From Echiichthys vipera (Eukaryota; Chordata; Actinopteri; Perciformes; Trachinidae): a stretch of 64,000 nt of DNA. The stretch is from contig OY829648.1 of NCBI GenBank assembly GCA_963691815.1, positions 33,889,456-33,953,455 of the forward strand, given 5' to 3'. Below, one piece after another: positions 12,883-24,795 of this stretch. The notes under the pieces were generated by a model. The model was given only the letters and a program-made list of their open reading frames with translations, was not told where the DNA came from and did no database searches. The number at the start of each line of letters is the position of its first letter. Position 1 is the first letter of the stretch. The translations under genes and the position numbers were made by a program.

Positions 12883-13469
12883 GGCCCTGTTTAGACGAAG
12901 GCGATCTAAAAAGGAAACGCTAAATTGGCGTTGTGTTCTCACTTTTTACTCTGCGTTTAGAGGGGTTTGAAATCTGCGTGCATACGGTGACGCAAAAATA
13001 TGTGAAATGCACGTCAGGTGTGTAGGTGGAGCTGTGAAGCACCGCCACACAACAGCACCCAGAGCTGGTGCATGCGTAGAAACTTCCTTCTCCTTCTCTC
13101 CCTAACAGCGGAGAAGCAGGACGCCATACAGTGTGAAAGGGATCTGCAGCATGGTCTGCAGCCTCCAACCGCCTCGGCTCCACCCAGGACACTTGAATGT
13201 CCCACTGATGGAAACAGTCCCACATGTTTGTTGTTGTTTACTTAAACTCTACACATGGATGTTACGGAAACAGATACGCCATGTGAGGCAGCGTGAGCAG
13301 ATCAGAGCACACTTTAGTGTTTTTACCCCTTTACACGCAAGCACAAGGCTGGAGCTTTACACTCTGGACGGGGGTTTACCTTTTTTGTGTTTTTAAGCCC
13401 CAAAAACGCTGTCATCTGATTAAATATTTTGTTGTATTCACCCACAAGCGTTGTCGTGTTAACAGGGCC
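12883..13469. mobile_element. Non-autonomous DNA transposon with TAA target duplication
   Basis: The ends are inverted: ggccctgtttagacgaagg on the left and, read on the opposite strand, ggccctgttaacacgacaac on the right. TAA lies immediately outside each end, which fits the 3-bp TWA duplication of PIF/Harbinger-type elements. The 587-bp body has no transposase. It ends about 160 bp before the eps15l1 exon at 13.7-13.9 kb. Confidence 0.7.
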
Positions 13470-13715
13470 TAATTCTTGTCTTACTTGTGGTCTGATAAAC
13501 AATACATTTCTTCAAATTAGCAGTGGGCACTACAAGTATGCCCTGCCACGGCTGCAATCTGACCTGTCTCCTTTTAGCACTTATCTGCCTTGAGGAGTGA
13601 CCTTGTAACATGCTAAAGGCTCTATAACTTAAATGGACTGAATGTGCTGGTGTCCGTGCAGAGCTGTGTGGCCTGGTCTTGACACTGACAGTTCAACAGT
13701 ATCACCCATCTCAAC

Positions 13716-13927
13716 TTCAGAACTGAAGTCTGCAAAACCTGAGGCAGAGTCTTTAGGGGCTTTACTTGATGCAGAGGATGGGGCGAAAGGGTCTTTGCCG
13801 CTGAACGGGTCTCCCGGGCCCTTTTTACTCTGAAATGGGTCGATGTTGTCACCACCAAATGGCTGGAAGGGGTCAGATGGTTTGGAAGGGTCAGCTGTGC
13901 CAGACATGCTCACTGGTGTACTCTTAC
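13716..13927 (-). CDS. eps15l1: eps15l1 exon: last DPF cluster and GFADFS block (3' boundary uncertain)
   Basis: The exon starts in phase 1 after gtctccag and encodes GKSTPVSMSGTADPSKPSDP, four DPF motifs including QPFGGDNIDPFQSKKG and GDPFSGKDPFAPSS, then ASGFADFSSE. Mammalian EPS15L1 passes directly from the ADF(T/S)S block to FGNE, but no good donor exists at that place. GAA|gttgag (end at 13716) keeps the frame into the last exon but is weak. ATGG|gtgata (end at 13706) is a better-looking donor but would reach a stop within a few codons. Reading on without splicing gives a stop at 13629 and a C-terminus lacking the UIMs. A small unrecognised exon in the 6.3-kb intron is also possible. Confidence 0.85.
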
Positions 13928-14704
13928 CTGGAGACATAAAAGACAGAGGTAACCATCGTCACTAGGGTTGGGCGATATAATGGTAAATATACTGCAATGG
14001 CAGAAATGTGTCCACCTGTAGAGATTTGGTTAAATCGTCTCCAGAGTGTCAGCTATTCAGTGCAGTCATGCAATTTTGTGATTCTTGCAGCGCCTCGTCA
14101 ATCCAGCTGCCTCGCAAGGAAACAGGATTTGGGCAGACTTGGGCGTGAAGCTTCCTGCCTGCTAACCTTAAAACCTGTAACACTTAAATTATTGATCTCA
14201 GCAATGCAAAAACTTCCACTTTGAAAGAAATTTTGTGTTTTGTATTAAACTCAATAGTAGGCAGTTGTCTTTGTTTGGGGGCCGGATCTTCACATACAGT
14301 GCATGTAGAAAGTCATGAACCCCTTTTGAAATAGTCACTCTTTTTGTTATACAGCCTGAAATCATAATACAAATATATATATATATATATATTTTTCCAG
14401 CGTGATTTACATATTTTCCCTTTCTACAAGAGAATTTTTTTTGCAAAATTTCTGAAAATTAAATAAAAAACTAAAAACTAGAATAGCAGTGTTGGATAAG
14501 TGATGAGTCCCTTTAGAATAACCATCATAAACATTCTCAGGTTTAACCAATCTCCTTCCAGATCAAACACTAAGTTAACTGTGGTGGTTTTGATTTGACT
14601 TCAGAATAAAATCAGCTGTTCCTTTGATTTTACTTCAGAATAAAATCAGCTGTTCCTTGAGGAGTCCACTCCTAGTCGAGCATTGGTAAGACAAAGAATT
14701 CACC

Positions 14705-15268
14705 ATGGTTGGAAAGATGCTTTCAGAAGAGCTCCAGGATAAAGTTGTGCATAGACACAAGTTAGGAGAAGGATCTAAAAAGATTTCAAAGGCTTTAACT
14801 ATCCCTCTGAGTACCGTTCAGAGTATTGTCCAGAAGTGGAAGGCATTTGGATTCACCCAGACCTGGCCTAGATCGGGCCGCCCCTCCAAACTGGATGACC
14901 AAGCCAAGAAAAGATTGATCAGGGAAGCTACCAAGAGGCCAACGGTGACCTTAAAGGAGTTACAAGTCTTAATGGAAGAGGCTGGTCGATCCGTGCATGT
15001 GACAACAATTTCACAAGAAAGATGGCTCTTCTGAAAAAATGTCACACTGAGTCTCATTTACAGTATGCCAAAAAAAAACAACATTGAAGATTCTGATGCC
15101 GTGTGGCAAAAGGTTATATGGTCAGATGAGACCAAAAATGAACTTTTTGGGCTGGACTCTAAGCTCTATGTTTGTCAGAAACCAAACACAGCACACCACC
15201 CAAAACACACTATGCCTACAGTGAAGCATGGTGGTGGCAGCATTATGTTGTGGGCTTGTTTATTATGA
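14705..15268 (+). pseudogene. Tc1-like transposase, broken
   Basis: The first frame (14705-15034) gives the paired-type helix-turn-helix region, with KISKALTIPLSTVQSIVQKW and the GRPSKL linker typical of Tc1 transposases. A frame break follows. The second frame (15065-15268) carries the first catalytic Asp in WSDETK and the HGGGSIMLWAC motif. The remaining Asp and Glu of the DDE triad are deleted. It cannot make active enzyme. Confidence 0.88.
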
Positions 15269-15456
15269 CTGGGCAGTTGGTCAGGACTGAAGGGAAAATG
15301 AACACCCGAGTACACCAAAATCTAGGAAAACCTGCAGCCCACTGCAGTCACTTGAATGTTGTAAGGCAACCCCGCTGGAAAAATATATTTTTTCATGTAT
15401 CATCATTTCAGGCTGTAAAACAAAAGAGTGACTATTTCAAAAGGGCATCATGACTT

Positions 15457-15640
15457 AAGCCTGTGAATGTTCTCTTTTGTCCAGGTCATCGTTATCCCCA
15501 AAGCAGTTTCAGTCAAAAGCAGCTGGACTTGGTTATTTGTCTAGGAAGAGGTTTCACCTCTCATCCAAGAGGTTTCATCAGTTCATCTGACCAGGCTGGG
15601 ACTGGTCCAAGTTGCTTTTGACTGAAATTGCTTTGGGGGT
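15457..15640 (+). mobile_element. Short non-autonomous element with 10-bp target duplication (copy 1)
   Basis: The host Tc1 sequence atcatgactt is repeated exactly at 15447-15456 and 15641-15650, marking a 10-bp target duplication. The insert starts with gcctgtgaatgttctc, then atccccaaagcagtttcagt, and ends with the reverse complement of the latter. Longer relatives are at 57035-57573 and 54210-54497. Confidence 0.8.
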
Positions 15641-15666
15641 ATCATGACTTTCTATAGACCCTGTAT

Positions 15667-17050
15667 GCCATATCAGAGGTTGCCTAGGTTGCAACCATAT
15701 GGAGCAGTGCGTCACCACCAAGAGAATCCTTTTTCTTTTTTTTTAACAAATGTGGGTGTCTCCCGATCCATCACTTTTCATGTTTTAGGAAAAATATTTA
15801 TTTTTGTTGTTGTTGGCATCCCAATTCTGTTTTGCAGACCTGAACCACTGAGCAACGGTACAACAGTGTGAACTATCAGCGGCAGCAGCTCACACCCAGA
15901 GGGAAAGAATGTGTCATAATTAGTGTAGGAATTATGAGTTATGGCCAAACATGTGTTTTGTGAGGTCAAAGTGAAGTTTACCTTTGACCTCCAAAATAAA
16001 ATTAGTTTATCCCTGAGTTCAATTGAAAGTTTGTGTCAAATTTGAAGAGAGTCTTTTTCATAAGAATGGGATGGATGGACAACCCAAAAACCTAATGCCT
16101 CCAACCACGGCTGTTGCTGGTGCAGAAGCATAAAAAGAACAGTAAAGGGAATAAAGACACACGTAATCTGTTTTGTGCCAAGGAAGACATGCTGAGAGAA
16201 GCAAAGGAAAAAGAAAAACAGAAGAAAAAACATATCACTTCAAGCTTCAGGTCTCCTGTGTCTCAAAAGAAGGATGTAAATATGTAAAGTACATGTGTTC
16301 ACTGACAGCTGAGAGATACTATGACTCATCACTGCAGCTTCCATGGCAAATTCTCACTTAATTGAAATATGTTGATAACACAGGATCTGATTTGATCTCT
16401 CCTGGATTAAAACATACAAACACTACATTTTCTAGTTCTCACACTTCTGCCCACGCCCTGCTTCACCTCAAAGATAGCTTCCGGCTTTTGAAAGCCACAC
16501 AAGTTTAACCTCCAGTGCACTTCATATTGAGTGACAACACAAATCTTTCTGTCAGTTATCACATGAAGTGCTTCATCCTCCACTGGTATATGAAAAAACA
16601 CACAGCCAAAGACAACAGCATTCTCAACGGTTTCCTGCTAAAACACTTGGTTGGGTTTCTGCCCACATTACCAACTGTTGGTTTACCAATTTACCAACTA
16701 GACCAATAGTTAAATTGTTCATGTTCATAGACCACACAACTTCACATTCATGGTAACAGTTCATACAGTCAATAAATTATCAATTCATTTGGTAAATAAA
16801 ATATCAAAACGTAGTGAGAAATGACCATCAACCCCATACTTCAAAGTATGTTTCTTGAAAAACACTTAAGATCCCCAAAGATATTCAGAGTACAATTATA
16901 TAAAAGAAGAAAGTCTTCTCAGTGGATCGCCTGGAACCCGAGACAACAACCTTGTTTTAGCTCTATATAAAAATGTTTTTGGATAATTTCTGTGTAAAAG
17001 AAAGAAAATAAATTTAAAAATAAAGTTATTTTAAAGTCTCTCTCCAGATA
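15667..17050. other. Intron sequence, no gene recognised
   Basis: Part of the 15.7-kb eps15l1 intron. Short open frames at 16400-16760 have no family resemblance. No repeat structure was identified. Confidence 0.45.
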
Positions 17051-17054
17051 CTTT

Positions 17055-17200
17055 AAAAGTGGTTAGAACATGCACCCCACTGAGTCCTCGCTGCAGCAGC
17101 CCAGGTTTGACTCTGACCTGCGGCTCTTTTGCATGTCGCCCCCTCTCTCTCTGCCATTTCCTGTTAACATTCAGCTGTTCTTTCTAAATAAAGGCAAAAG
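17055..17200 (+). mobile_element. tRNA-derived SINE fragment
   Basis: An A-box-like gtggttagaacatgc and a B-box-like aggtttgactc are followed by gcatgtcgccccctctctct and an aaataaaggc end, the layout of a common fish tRNA SINE. A second copy with the same 3' part is at 60535-60635. Confidence 0.65.
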
Positions 17201-17526
17201 AGAGAGGCCAAAAAAATGAGAGAGAAAAAAAAAACTCTGATATGATTAGTATTTTGTTTGACATGGATTTCCTAAATAGAAAGTAAAGCAGGCCTGAGGT
17301 TTAAACAGACGCGCACAAACTGCTCATCAAGATGACTAAACACATCAGGGAGAATCGGCCTGCATGTCTGAGCTTCAGACAGGAGGCTGTGGGGCAGTGG
17401 AGCCTCTTGGACGGAAAGCTGACTCACAGTATGGCAGGTGCAACTCCGTGAGCCCCACAGGTGGATGGACAGACACGAAGCCCAAGCTGCCTGCCCATGG
17501 AGCTAACAGTAGTGCTCTGCAACTTA

Positions 17527-18313
17527 GGGCCCGTCCACATGAAGAAGCTTTTTCCAGTAACCACACAACTTTAGTATCGTTTTGGTCGACCATCCACACT
17601 CAGCCCGCGTTATCGGAGCCTGAAAACAGGATCTTTTAGAAGCGGGTCCCAGAGTGGGAAGATTTGAAAACAACCACCCATGGCGTTGTGGTCTGGATGG
17701 TGAAACCTCATACTTTGTTAAAGGATGGCGTCATGGCCCCAACTTCGACCTCTAACCCTGCGGCGTCACATAACAACAACAGTGCTGCTGCGTGAGAGGA
17801 GAGAGACAGACCCAGAGACTGTTTACTGAACTGGACTCTGAGCCACATGCATGGGAACGAATTAGGCCGACCACAGATTTCTCCCTTTTCCCTGATGCTC
17901 TGAATAAGGAGCTCTAGTCTCTTTTTCTAAATCAAGTTCTAAGAAGGTGTGAAAATTCTCTAAATGTAGTGAGAAAGTGGCGCCTGTGAGTGCTTTGGGA
18001 CGGGGAAGGGGCACCCAGCAGCACCCTCTGCTCGTTGAGGACACTAACTGCAGAGTGATTGGTGCATCAGAGTCCAAAAGTCTCCACTAACACCAGAAAC
18101 AGCGTCTCACCGTCTCTTCTTCTCTGTTGTTGGTGTATTTCTGTGGCAGTTACATCTTCACATCCAGGCCTGGCATGTGTACTACAGCGTTTAGGGTCGG
18201 TTTCACTGGTTTCCTGTGGACGCAGAGATTTATGAGCCGAGGCTGTGTGGACGGAAAACTTTTTAAGAACGACAGAGAAAAAAAAAAAAGTTTTCGATGG
18301 TGTGGACGTACCC
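17527..18313 (+). mobile_element. Non-autonomous DNA element, gtccacac family (fullest copy)
   Basis: The left end gggcccgtccacatg and right end gtgtggacgtaccc are inverted. The outer six bases on each side, aactta and taagtt, are also complementary, so the repeat may extend further. The body lacks a transposase. It aligns with 37090-37948 over most of its length. No clear target duplication was seen, so the superfamily is left open. Confidence 0.7.
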
Positions 18314-18439
18314 TAAGTTATAGTTTCAGCATCCTGAACCCAGCATCAGTCAGACTCAGATGAGAAGTCTGTTGGCACTAAAATGGTCTGTTAGCATTGT
18401 AACTGTCAGTGACTGAGCTATGATGACAGTGTGGGTCTG

Positions 18440-18634
18440 TCTGACGTTCCTGCCTGTTATAGGGAAGGTTTTCGTTGCCACTGTACTCTACAGAGGAATT
18501 GTTGGGTCTATGTAAATCATAAATAAGTCATTGAGTGTGGTCTTTACCTACTCTGTAAAGTGTCCTGAGATAACTTTTGTTATGATTTGACACTATAAAT
18601 AAAATTGAATTGAATTGAATTGAATTGAATTGTT
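18440..18634 (+). repeat. LINE/SINE 3' tail ending in (AATTG)n
   Basis: The text gataacttttgttatgattt followed by an ataaaattgaattgaattg tail is a characteristic fish retroposon 3' end. Relatives lie at 53615-53806 (+) and 50000-50063 (-). Confidence 0.7.
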
Positions 18635-18976
18635 TTCTCTCTGTACTGACAATCTACACATGAGCAAAATGAACCCTGCAGTAATCATAGTACTGGCAGT
18701 TTCTGTTATAAACGGGGAGTTGAAGCTCAGACTGGCAGAGGATCGTGGGAACGGTAAAGAGGACACCATGTTGCTTGTAAATGTGTTAAACCACAGGACC
18801 AGTCAAACCGTTGTCAACATAAACAACGCATATTTCTACTACCCAGATAACTCGGCTGATAGGGGTGAGCAGTTAATTTCACACTGAGCAAAACAGCATG
18901 CCTGGCAATCAGTTTTTTCTACTTTCAGTAAACTACTTGTGCCCTGCACCGCTGTCATTTCACAGACGGCGCTTTT

Positions 18977-19155
<179 letters not shown>

Positions 19156-19516
19156 AGAGAGGAAGCAAGCTAGGGTGTGTCTGCAAACAACAGACCAAGC
19201 AAACCACACACCATTGCTCTTACTACATCCCTTTCACATGTATCTACACACAAACATCGAGCAGCAGTTAGTGAACAATCATAATAATTATAATCATAAT
19301 ACAAAATCTATTAATAACTCAACTCAATATAGTTTTTTAAAGCATCCGTTGCTGCAGAGTGAGCCTGACTGACAGCTGCTGGACTTTGAATACATGAACA
19401 GACTGGTATCAAAGCTGAAAACAGACTGCTCTGTTCCATTTCAAGTATGTGGGATAGTGTAATAGGGGATTCTGGTGATTGTGGTTCACACTATGAGCAC
19501 CAACTCTCAAGACACT

Positions 19517-19929
19517 GGGCCTCATTTATCAATCTTGCGTGAAAACGGGCGCAGATCTGAGCGCAGAATTGGTCGTAGGAAAGGACCCACGTGTGATTTA
19601 TGAAACATTCCTATCTGACCAATCTGAGCGTACGAATGAGCGGGCCTTGATAAATGCGGCGGCTGAATTCGATCGTCATTAACATGTAACGCCCTTAAAT
19701 ATTCCTGTTTCGGAGGCCTCGCCCACTGAGGTCAAACACGGAGAGACGAAACACTTGTTGGAAAAGAAACTTTTCCGACACAGAGATCGGCATCCTGACA
19801 TCCGAGATGGAGCAAAATAAAGACGTGCTTTTTGGCAGTCTGAAGAGTGGAATAAAAGGGGCCCATCAAAACGCTGTATGGAAAAGAATAACGGAGGCAG
19901 TCAACCCGAAGCAGCGCTCCACTGAGACA
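19517..19929 (+). mobile_element. PIF/Harbinger-type remnant with Myb/SANT reading frame
   Basis: A gggcctcatttatcaatctt start is typical of fish Harbinger termini as I recall them. Downstream, 19768-19929 translates to NFSDTEIGILTSEMEQNKDV, then LFGSLKSGIKGAHQNAVWKR and ITEAVN. This is the trihelix Myb/SANT-like protein that accompanies Harbinger transposases. The frame is cut at 19930 by an inverted-repeat element, and no transposase gene or right terminus was found. Confidence 0.75.
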
Positions 19930-20410
19930 GTTGTGCCGTATTCAGCACCCCTGGCGTGAAATGCAACCCCTCGCATTATAGGTGATATTCTGGATCAGAA
20001 GGCTGTTGTTTCCACCTATAGGAGTAGCTTATATACAGGTAACCACATTAAAAGCACACACTTTTGAACCTATTAATTGCAAGAAAAACTGGGATTATAT
20101 TTAGGAAACACTAAGTCAAATACATTCAACTTGCTCAAAAGATCCATTTCATTCATTTTGTAATTATGGCTGCAGTATATTTCCACAGAACATACAAAAA
20201 GGTGCTGTTTTGTGTTCGCTATTATCCAAGTTTGTGACTTTAAACTCTTTAAAATAGTTTAAAGACTGTAAGTAACCAATGTTCTGACCGTTGTGGGTTA
20301 CCTGTATATAAACTACTCCTATAGGTCGAAACAACCGCCTTCTGATCCAGAATATCACCTATAATGCCAGGGGGTGCATTTCACGGCAGGGGTGCTGAAT
20401 ACGGCACAAC
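19930..20410. mobile_element. Foldback element with ~117-bp inverted arms
   Basis: The left arm (19930-20046, gttgtgccgtattcagcacc...) is repeated in reverse complement at 20294-20410 with few mismatches, leaving a loop of about 250 bp. There is no coding sequence. It lies inside the Harbinger Myb/SANT frame. No target duplication was recognised. Confidence 0.85.
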
Positions 20411-20470
20411 ACCGGTGCTCTTGCTCTGTAGCGGGGTTTGCCAGCGGGGTTATTAGGTATTCTGTTAGAG

Positions 20471-22925
20471 CAGGGGTGGGCAATTATTTTTTCGATGGGG
20501 CCACATGAGAAACTGAAAATATTGTGGAGGGCCGGCCAAAAGGCTGAACTCAATTCTTCATATTATTAATTGTATTTCTTTATATAAAGCAGTAAATAGC
20601 ATTGTTTTGACAAGCTGGTAAGAGTATATATAATAATTAAGCAATGAAAAAGTGAGTTTGCCTTGCAAAAAATGTCATTTATTCAATCAAATTTTCCCAA
20701 AACAATGGTTAACAAAATGTGAACGTTTTTTTTACCATCTGTGACATTTATCCAATAAACTTTGATGCAGGCAATCAGGTAATCAATATCTCTGAAGAAA
20801 AGCATGTAATGAAATAAATAAATCACTAAAACAACATCATAAAAACACACTAAACATGCAAATAAAAATAACCACACTACAATTAAAATCATGCACAACT
20901 CAACCATAAAAACATGCTTTAAAACTTCCACCTTCTTACATTTTTAAATTATTTTTTCTTGTTCAGTGAGAGAAATCTAGTCTCTGCTGGGCTGTAACGA
21001 GTGCATCAAAGTCAGGTTGAATGTCTGAGGTGGAGATGCGAAGCACAGCTGACAGATGATCGTCAGTGAGAGAGGATCTATGCCTGCATTTTGTAAACTT
21101 CATCATTGAAAACGTTTGTTCACATATGTAGGTGGAGCCAAAGAGAACCAACATATTCTGAGCATGTCTCTTCATGTTTGAAAAGTTCTCCTCCTTGAGA
21201 GAAGAGTAGAAATCCAGCAGAGATCCTGATTTAAAGTGCTCTGCCAGTACTGCATCAGACTGCAGGTCAATGAGTTCCAGCTGCACATCAGTGGGTGCAT
21301 CAACCACATTGCAGGTAAATGGAGAGGAAAACATGTACATTTCATCCTCGATTGTTCTGAGATCTTCAAATCTCCTTGAAAACTCACAATGCAATGCTCC
21401 TAACATGGATGCTCTCCAGTTGGCTCGAAAGAAACCTAATCTTTCTCATGAAAGCCTTCACCAGGGTGTGCATTTCATGGACAAAAAGGCCCCTGCCTTG
21501 CAGTTTGGTGTTCAGGTCATTCATCAGTGCAGTCACATCAACAGCAAATGCAAAATCTGCCATCCAGTTCTCATCTGAGAGCTCTGGGATGTCTTTGCCT
21601 TTCAGGTCCCAAACTCTTTTTAGCACTTTGCCCAGGCTGAGCCATCTGACAGCTGTGTGGTAGCCTATGTCACTATGCTCAGACTCATGGTCCTCCAGAA
21701 GTGCGACAAACTGTCTGTGATTCAATGCCTGTGACCTGATGAAGTTTACTATTTTAGTAACATCAACGACATGGTTAATTTTTAGCACTGACTTGCACAA
21801 CACATGTTGCTGAATAATACAATGCAAAAACACCAATTTCTGATCAGCGTCGATTTCAGTCACTTTATCTTGCATACGTTTTAAAAGTCCGACATTTTTC
21901 CCTGTGAGATTCGGACAACCGTCCGTTGTGACACCTGCCAGTCTGTCCTATTTCAGTCCAAGTGTGTCCATGCACGCATCTACCTCCTTGAAGAGATCGC
22001 TCCCTGTAGTCGTCCCTTTCATCGGCCGCATTGCCGCCAGCTCCTCCGTAATCTTGAAGTCCGGCGTTATCCTGCGGACAAATACCAGTAGCTGGGCTGT
22101 GTCATGGACATCACAGCTTTCGTCCAAAGCCAAGGAGAAAAAGTCAAAACTTGCCACTTCATGTTGCAGCTGAAGCTCCAGATTCCCCGCAATGTCCTCG
22201 ACCCTTCTCGTCACGGTTCGCCTGGACAGCGGGACTTTCTCAAATGCTGCTTTTTATTCAGGGCATATTAGTGCTGCAGAGTCCACCAAGCACTCTTTGA
22301 CAAACTCCCCCTCCGAGAACGGCTTACTGTTTTTAGCGATTTTGTGCGATATCACAAAGCTGGTCTTGGTTGCAGCATCCCTGGATGTGTGAAGCTTGGT
22401 AAAAATGCCTTGCTGCTTTTGCAGTTTAGCTAGCAAAGCTTCCGATGTCCGCGCCCTCTCAGCATCGGTCACGTTCTTGTATTTCTCCAAGTGTTTCGTC
22501 TCGTAATGCCGACTCAAATTGTAGTCCTTAAACACGGCGATCTGCTCCCGCAAACTAAACACACGGCTTTACCTCCGACTTCAGTAAATAAATACTTAGC
22601 AGTCCAGTTTTTGTTGAAAAACCCTGCATTCGGCATCTACCTTTCTTTTTTAGCAGCGGACATTTCTGAGGGCTAAAGTCGTCTTGTGACTTGCTAGCGA
22701 CAATGATCCAATCATGCGCACGTGCACGTCTTGATATACATATTGCGTCATCATGTACGTGAATAAAAAACAACTTCAAAATAAAAGCAACGCAGCTTCA
22801 GTCCATGCATGAGGTAAAATAAGACAATATGTTTATTTTGTAATTTCCAATTAACCTTACACGGGCCGGTCAAAGTCCACCAAAGGGCCGGATGTGGCCC
22901 GCGGGCCGTACAACGCCCATGTATG
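20471..22925 (-). mobile_element. hAT transposon, 2.46 kb, with 8-bp target duplication
   Basis: The ends are inverted: caggggtgggcaa on the left and, reversed, catacatgggcgttgt on the right. They are flanked by tgttagag (20463-20470) and tgtaagag (22926-22933), an 8-bp duplication with one mismatch, as for hAT. The inside carries a decayed transposase on the minus strand. It sits in the large eps15l1 intron in the same transcriptional direction as the gene. Confidence 0.88.
20967..22560 (-). pseudogene. hAT transposase, GTF2IRD2/Charlie-like, broken
   Basis: Frame pieces in order on the minus strand are MFSLREQIAVFKDYNLSRHY (zinc-finger tail), an RNase H-like section with FFSLALDESCDVHDTAQLLV, an HTAVRWLSLGKVL block, and a C-terminal dimerisation part with FGSTYICEQTFSMMKFTKCR. 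This order and wording resemble the Charlie-derived half of vertebrate GTF2IRD2. An in-frame stop after the DTLGLK segment near 21948 and a frame shift near 21390 break it. Damage is light for its length. Confidence 0.82.
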
Positions 22926-23084
22926 TGTAAGAGGATACCTTTGTCACCTAGAAGAACCATACCAAGATGTTAATCATCTGATACCTTGTTTGATTTAATG
23001 CAATTTATCGAGGGTAGCCACTTACCGAGGAGATGACTTTGGCTCTGCAGTGCGTCTTGCTGCAGAGCCAAAGTTCATTCATTC

Positions 23085-23135
23085 ACACATTCATTCATTA
23101 ATTCAATGTCGGGGTCGCGGGGGGCTGGAGCCGAG
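23085..23135 (-). repeat. L2-type LINE tail fragment
   Basis: A cattcattcatt run followed by gtcggggtcgcggggggctg is the reverse complement of the tail seen at 9770-9832. Only about 50 bp remain. Confidence 0.6.
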
Positions 23136-24795
23136 CTGTTTTGAAATATAATAGAATCGCGTGTTTTTGACAAACACATGCTTTCTGGTCATCACATCTA
23201 TTCATGAAGATCTTTTGGAATCGCCACAATTCGAAGCATTCATCTCACATTTTCCACATATCTTTTACTTATCTATTCTCATTAATACGTTTATGTCATC
23301 AATGAGGGACAGCAGTTGGAGCCATAAACAGACAGTAAAGCTCATGTTATGGGCACTAAAGTGGGAAGTGAGACATAACATATTCTATATTACTACAATC
23401 TAATTTTAGGCTGGATGTTAGTCTGCAGTGTGCACACTTGATTTTTGAGCTGAGATACTGCTTTTCACTACCACCAAGAAAATGTATATAAGTGTGTATA
23501 TATGAAAGACGGGAAACACCCAATGACCCCAGGTTATATCACTGATGATGTGTCTAAGTAGCATTAAGAGGTGTGAATTACAACCATTGCCACAAATTAA
23601 AATTGTTTGAATGCACAAATCTGTCCATATGAACATTTCATACATAAGGCCCATTGTTGGAATGTTTTTTTTGTGATGAAAAAGCTACCATGTTTAGATA
23701 TATCTTCCAGTAATGAATATATCAATGTTGTGCACACCTCTATGATCTCAACTACCACCAATGTAATGCTCTGCTCGTTATCAAGCAGCTGAAGCTTGAC
23801 TCAGGTGTGATAGAAAAGGGAGACCCCTAAAACATGCAGGAGCAGGATTGGACAGCCCCTGTAACAGACTAACAGTTAAGAAATCTGATGTGGTTGCATT
23901 TGTGGCACTTCAACATCAACAATACTCTCTCAAAATCCAAAAGTTGGATCTAAAAACCTTTTCAGGAGGCTTTAGTGAAGATGATGACTTTAATGTTTAC
24001 ATCAGCCTGATACAATATAAGTCTAAGCAAAAATATAAAGGGCCAATCAGAGATCTATTGGAAATGGCAAATTAGATTTGTCATGTCTTCTGTTTCCCCA
24101 GCAACTGTTAAGTCACTGGGTCACTGTCTCCATCAATCAAAGTCACCTGTCGCAGCCCTGGTTTCCATGGTGACAGGTAGACAGCCATTATGTAGACAGG
24201 TCAGAAAGTTAATTTAATGGAGATTACACCTCTCAAACAACATCTTTTAGTTTAAAAAACGTGAGAAGAGTCTCTTCTCTCTGGTGAAAATTATATTTTG
24301 GACATTGCAAAGAGACTCTGCTGAACACGTTGATACCTTTTTTTTATGTTTGGGGGGTCTAATATGTGAGGACCAGAGCAGGTTAAAAACCTGGCTGTCT
24401 GCTGTAATCCGACAGTTTCTTGTCTCAGTTTGTATTTGAGCACATTGGGCAACTGGTTGGCACTCCTGTCACTTAGAGGCTCTTAGGGTCAGACATTTTC
24501 CTCTGTTTTGACTTAAATTGATGTAAGAGTGAACATTGTGGTGGGTAGAGCAAGTTGTAGAGATTGATTTTAGAATATTTTACAGCTCCTCCACACTCTA
24601 GCTGTGATGTCATGCAGTCTGTCTGAATGTCTGACAGTTCCACCACATACACAAACATTATAATATCTTAAACGGCCTGAAAATTTAACAAAACCAAAAC
24701 TCTGATTTTGTGAAAATCATGTTTTATATCAATGCCCAATCTCCTGACCCGTTTAAACATTTAATAGATTTTCTGCGTTAAACTATGGCAAATCG
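23136..24795. other. Intron sequence, no gene recognised
   Basis: AT-rich, no assigned repeat. Open frames are short and without motifs. Confidence 0.45.

Larger units (their letters stand above)
14297..15663 (+). mobile_element. Tc1-like transposon remnant with TA ends
   Basis: Inverted ends (tacagtgcatgtagaaagtc and, reversed, tacagggtctatagaaagtc) are flanked by TA. The interior encodes broken Tc1 transposase at 14705-15270, and the right part is interrupted by a 184-bp element at 15457-15640. Without that insert the copy is about 1.18 kb, shorter than an intact Tc1, because the second half of the catalytic domain is missing. Confidence 0.85.

Noticed and set aside
15172..15453. Second plus-strand frame overlapping the Tc1 transposase
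   Set aside because: It is an alternative frame of the broken transposase, without its own family signature.
23030..23070. Perfect hairpin ggctctgcag...ctgcagagcc considered as a terminator or microRNA precursor
   Set aside because: Too short for a microRNA precursor, and bacterial-type terminators do not apply in a fish intron.
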